The translations under genes and the position numbers were made by a program. The notes under the pieces were generated by a model that worked only from the letters and a program-made list of their open reading frames with translations, did not search any database and was not told the DNA's origin. This document shows positions 60,757 through 64,000 of a stretch of DNA of 64,000 nucleotides, in pieces (position 1 is the first letter of the stretch; each line of letters starts with the position of its first letter). Source of the DNA: Druceiella hillmani (Eukaryota > Arthropoda > Insecta > Lepidoptera > Hepialidae); contig JAYKKI010000061.1 in NCBI GenBank assembly GCA_039881145.1, positions 10,700,001 through 10,764,000 on the forward strand, read 5' to 3'.

Positions 60757-63032
60757 GAGTACAAAAATTCAGCTATCAAACGACCACATGGCCGTATACT
60801 TGTTCAATCTGCAAATTCCAAATCACTTGAAGACGTCTCGCCAACACCATCAAATTAGAGCTTCGCACGAAAGAGACAAATGAGTAGAATAATCCGTATT
60901 CTAAAAAATTAATTTCTGACTAAAAATATAAAAATAAAGCGCTTACGTGTGGCGAATCGCAGGCTAAAAAGAAACAGAGATTCGCTGGAAATGATACTGG
61001 AGGAATTAGAAAAGAAAAATATCATATCCCAGGAAAATGCATTATTATAAAGTAAAATTGATGTCCAAACTCGAGAACTTGTAAAGTGGCAACATCTCAA
61101 CGTTACGACAGGCAAAATAAATCGCAGCAAATATTCCCCTGAATTAAAAAATTTCGCCCTAACGTTATTCGACAATAGCTTATCAATATGTAAGAAAAAT
61201 CTGTGATACAGGATTACTTTCAATAAAAACATTATCAAAAGGGTACAAAACAGTCGACGGTCGTCCCGGTTTCACCAAGGAAGCTTATGATGCCATTAAG
61301 TTGAAATTCGAGCACTCTGGAATTATATTTTATGGCACATTAATGTTTGATGAAAAGAACATTAAGAACAAAATTGAATGTATTCCACATACTCAAAGAA
61401 CTCTCGGTTATGTGGACTTTGGAAGTGGATTTGATGCTGATTACGACGATGAATGTACTAAGTCTTTAGATTTTCTGGCAGTTCCATTTAATGCCATCTT
61501 GAAAGTGCTCATTGGTTATTTTTTGGTAAACAAAATAACAGCGAATCAAAAAACAACGTTAGTTCGTTAGACAATCCAAATGTGTATAGAAGCAAATTTT
61601 ATCGTCAAAGCTTTGAGTTTTGATGGATGTCCAACTAACAATACAGTGGCAAAGAAACTTGGTTGTAATTTGAGTCTTTTAGACATGGAAACAACTTTTA
61701 CCATATATAATCAACAAATAGCAGTATTTTTAGAACCAGCATACATGATAAAATGTATAAGGAATAGTTTTGAATTCTATCAAGATTTCATTGACAATGA
61801 GGGTAACAAAATCAAGTGGTCTTATACAAAAATCTGCATGACATGCAGGAAAAAGAATCATTCCATATAGCCAGTAAACTTCGATCAGAGCATCTGAACT
61901 TCAAAAATAATATAATAAAATTAAAACTCTTAACACAACGCTTTAGTAGAAGCGTTTCCACAGCTTTATTGTTTTGTTGTAGAGAACTGAAATTACAGAG
62001 TTTTGAAAGAATCACACCTACTGCTAATATGCTATTGTTACTGATTGATCTTTTCAATGTTCTAGATTCTAAAACCCACGTTACGGTTTAAAACTAGCTA
62101 GGAACATAGACAATTATGCGACAGTTTCTCAAAGATTGGATAAAGCAAAAAACTTGTTAAAAACGTTAAAGTTACATATGACATCAATAGACAATAAAAT
62201 ATTAAAATTGATTGAGTCTCCGCGATATACCGCGAATATTTCATTAAATTACCGAACCCTTCATGAATTCAGTCAACATCATTAAAATTATTGTTTTGCA
62301 ATATTAGGTCGAAATTGGAAGCAAAATATTACCCCACAGCAGGTAAATTAGAAACAGCTAATAAAAAAATATTAGTTCACATCAAACTCTGCAATACAGG
62401 CACTGGAAACTGTATTCCTCTGGAAAATGTATAAATTTTAAATTGTTCCACTTCCATTGACAAAATTAATATAACAACTAGAGCTGAATTTGGGGAAGTA
62501 GACTTGGAAAATAGTGATTTTATTTACGCTTTACAACAAATTAATTTGTCGCTATTTTCAGAAAATATCGTAGAGAATATTACTGGATTTGTAGTTAATT
62601 TTTTGTTAAAAAAAATTAAGTGCAATAAATGATGTGAAGCTTTAATTTCCGTAGAAGCTAGGCAAAATACCCTCATTTGTTTAAGAAATAAAGGTGGCTT
62701 AATATATCCATCCGACTCTGTTGTCAAAAATTTCCGGCGATGCGAAGTTGTCATTCAAAGAAGTGAAAATAACAAAAAGTTTAAACCAGAGAATCGAATT
62801 CTGTATTTTATTACGAAAAGCTTGAGTAAGTACTTTTACAAAAGAAACATTATTTTCGGACATATTACATCATCAGTTTAATTACGAAAATAGCAATCAC
62901 CTAATAGATTTGACCAAAAGTGTTTTGGAAAAGTACATTAAAGTACGACTAGTTTATTTAACAAAAAAAGTAAATTCAAAAAAAGAAGTCAGACGTGTAT
63001 ACAAAAAACTAATTCATTTTAGAGGACAATAG
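60757..63032 (+). pseudogene. P-element/THAP9-type transposase, right-arm copy
   Basis: Blocks in order: IKRPHGRILVQSANSKSLED (60774), coiled coil LKRNRDSLEMILEELEKKN, NRSKYSPELKNFALTLF, LSIKTLSKGYKTVDGRPGFT, GTLMFDEKNIKNKIEC (candidate first catalytic Asp at 61349), GYVDFGSGFDADYDDEC, IGYFLVNKITANQKTTLVR, SFDGCPTNNTVAKKLGC (candidate second Asp at 61622). Then FLEPAYMIKCIRNSFEFY, LHDMQEKESFHIASKLRSEH, LLFCCRELKLQSFE, LLLIDLFNVLDSK, LRNKGGLIYPSDSVVK (the C-terminal GGL.PS block) and NHLIDLTKSVLEKYIKVRL ending IHFRGQ-stop at 63032. About 758 codons span nearly the whole protein after the THAP domain; P-element transposase is about 750 residues and THAP9 about 900. Stops and at least three frameshifts inactivate it. 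Confidence 0.93.
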
Positions 63033-63463
63033 TATAATTGAAGTGAAACTTCTTTTAACACCGTTGTGTTTTGAATTTTAGGTCTCTTCTTTATAGTAGT
63101 ATTGCCCTCTCGTCTACTAAGCATTGTACGTATGTGTGCACCTGTATATTGCCGAGCTAAAGTGAGAGAGCAAGCGTTGGTGTGTATCTATATTACACAC
63201 TATCTAATACATGTTCTGGTCCAAGCGTTCACATACGTGTGTATGTTAGTATGTATGTTAAAACGTGTGTATGCGCCTGCGTATTACAAAGCTTTAGTAA
63301 AAAGCCAGCGCGGTGTATTATTTATGTGTATTTTATTTGTGTGAATTTTTTTTATTTGGGAGTAGTTTAATATAATGCGCATATATTATTGTATATTAAA
63401 ATAATATTCTCGAATTTTCCTGGTTCGTCGAATTAATATTCATCATATAATATGAATGTAATT

Positions 63464-63468
<5 letters not shown>

Positions 63469-63521
<53 letters not shown>
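63469..63521. repeat. (TA)n microsatellite in right arm
   Basis: About 52 bases of TA at the mirror position of 57181-57243. Confidence 0.96.
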
Positions 63522-63523
<2 letters not shown>

Positions 63524-63683
63524 GTTTTAAAATTTGAAGATTTCTCTTCTATTGTGTGGTCATAAGCACACACCAAAAATTTTAATTTTTTTTTATAATC
63601 ACTAACACTGCACTTTCTACACGAGGTTCTTATTTTTTTAAAAATCCGTAATAAATGTTATTAAACTTTTTAATACAGTAGTT

Positions 63684-63721
63684 TTCTTAGTTCTTTGTAC
63701 ATTATTGTACACGGAACTAAG
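63684..63721. repeat. subterminal hairpin of the P-like unit, right
   Basis: CTTAGTTCTTTGTACATTAT pairs with TGTACACGGAACTAAG; mirror of 56982-57018. Preservation of the fold in both arms while single bases differ fits a structural element of the ancestral transposon. Confidence 0.8.
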
Positions 63722-64000
63722 AAAATACTACCTTCTAATGAGAGACATAAGGCTTACGAACCCACATAGATCTCACAAACATTCAAATATACACACATAC
63801 AAACATACCTGTCGCATTGACAACATTAATTCGATAAGTTAATTTTTTATCTCATATATTAGTGTATTAATAAAACTTGTAATGATTTATATAAACACAA
63901 TTACTTAATAAATTTGTGCGAATGCATTATTGTTTTTTGTATTCGACAAAAATATCGATAATCGGTAATAAAGTTCGTCATCCCTACGTTGCTGAAACTG

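Larger units (their letters stand above)
60665..64000 (+). mobile_element. P-element-like unit, right arm of giant inverted repeat (runs to window edge)
   Basis: Reverse-complement partner of 56708-60095. It opens near GATTTTAAGATAAATTTTTA, holds the second transposase copy, the 3' flank, (TA)n, the hairpin, and ends in TATCGATAATCGG and CCCTACGTTGCTGAAACTG at the last base. Similarity to the left arm persists up to base 64000, so I cannot see whether the repeat stops here. Differences of roughly 10-15% include many small indels, so this is not an assembly echo of the left arm. Confidence 0.88.

Noticed and set aside
56708..64000. Palindromic assembly artefact (same reads folded back)
   Set aside because: The arms differ by many substitutions and indels and carry different gene lesions. 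A fold-back artefact would give nearly identical arms.

Overview
The window looks like a strongly AT-rich stretch of animal nuclear DNA, most likely from an arthropod and probably an insect. This is inferred from the mix of eukaryotic transposons, from short interspersed repeats of a kind familiar from insect genomes, and from many long (TA)n tracts. I found no host gene, no rRNA, no functional tRNA, no CRISPR and nothing bacterial. What can be read as protein is transposon debris, all of it broken by stops or frameshifts.

Layout. 0-6 kb: AT-rich DNA, a 42-bp minisatellite with a possible tRNA-derived SINE head, a 36-bp satellite, and a 132-bp satellite that shows a dimeric higher-order pattern. 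6.4 kb: first copy of a small palindromic (foldback) element. 13.2-14.3 kb: 3' part of an RTE-type reverse transcriptase, minus strand. 16-20 kb: a ~300-bp (AT)n tract and minisatellites. 20.3-27.9 kb: a diverged tandem segmental duplication with later insertions, including a second non-LTR reverse transcriptase fragment. 28.8-31.4 kb: a ~2.65-kb DNA transposon with terminal inverted repeats and a decayed DDE_Tnp_4 transposase, part of which is replaced by a (TA)n tract. 33-40 kb: interspersed repeats, a ~0.9-kb foldback structure, and a third non-LTR fragment. 43.4-44.7 kb: a Tigger/pogo remnant with one terminal repeat. 45.0-47.5 kb: a mariner-like element with long inverted arms, whose transposase pseudogene carries a fourfold 138-bp (46-codon) internal tandem duplication. 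50.7-51.0 kb: an almost perfect 221-bp palindrome flanked by an exact 12-bp direct repeat.

56.7-64.0 kb (running to the window edge): a giant inverted repeat. Two ~3.3-kb arms of roughly 85-90% similarity each carry a near full-length P-element/THAP9-type transposase pseudogene. The copies are head to head, their N-terminal ends facing a ~0.57-kb spacer. This is the most unusual structure here.

No genes work together as a pathway. The window is best read as heterochromatin-like or intergenic DNA built by transposition, tandem amplification and inverted duplication. Several inverted structures, from 18-bp stems to 3.3-kb arms, could give hairpin RNA if transcribed; that is inference. Coordinates of non-coding repeats are by eye, usually good to about 10-30 bases.
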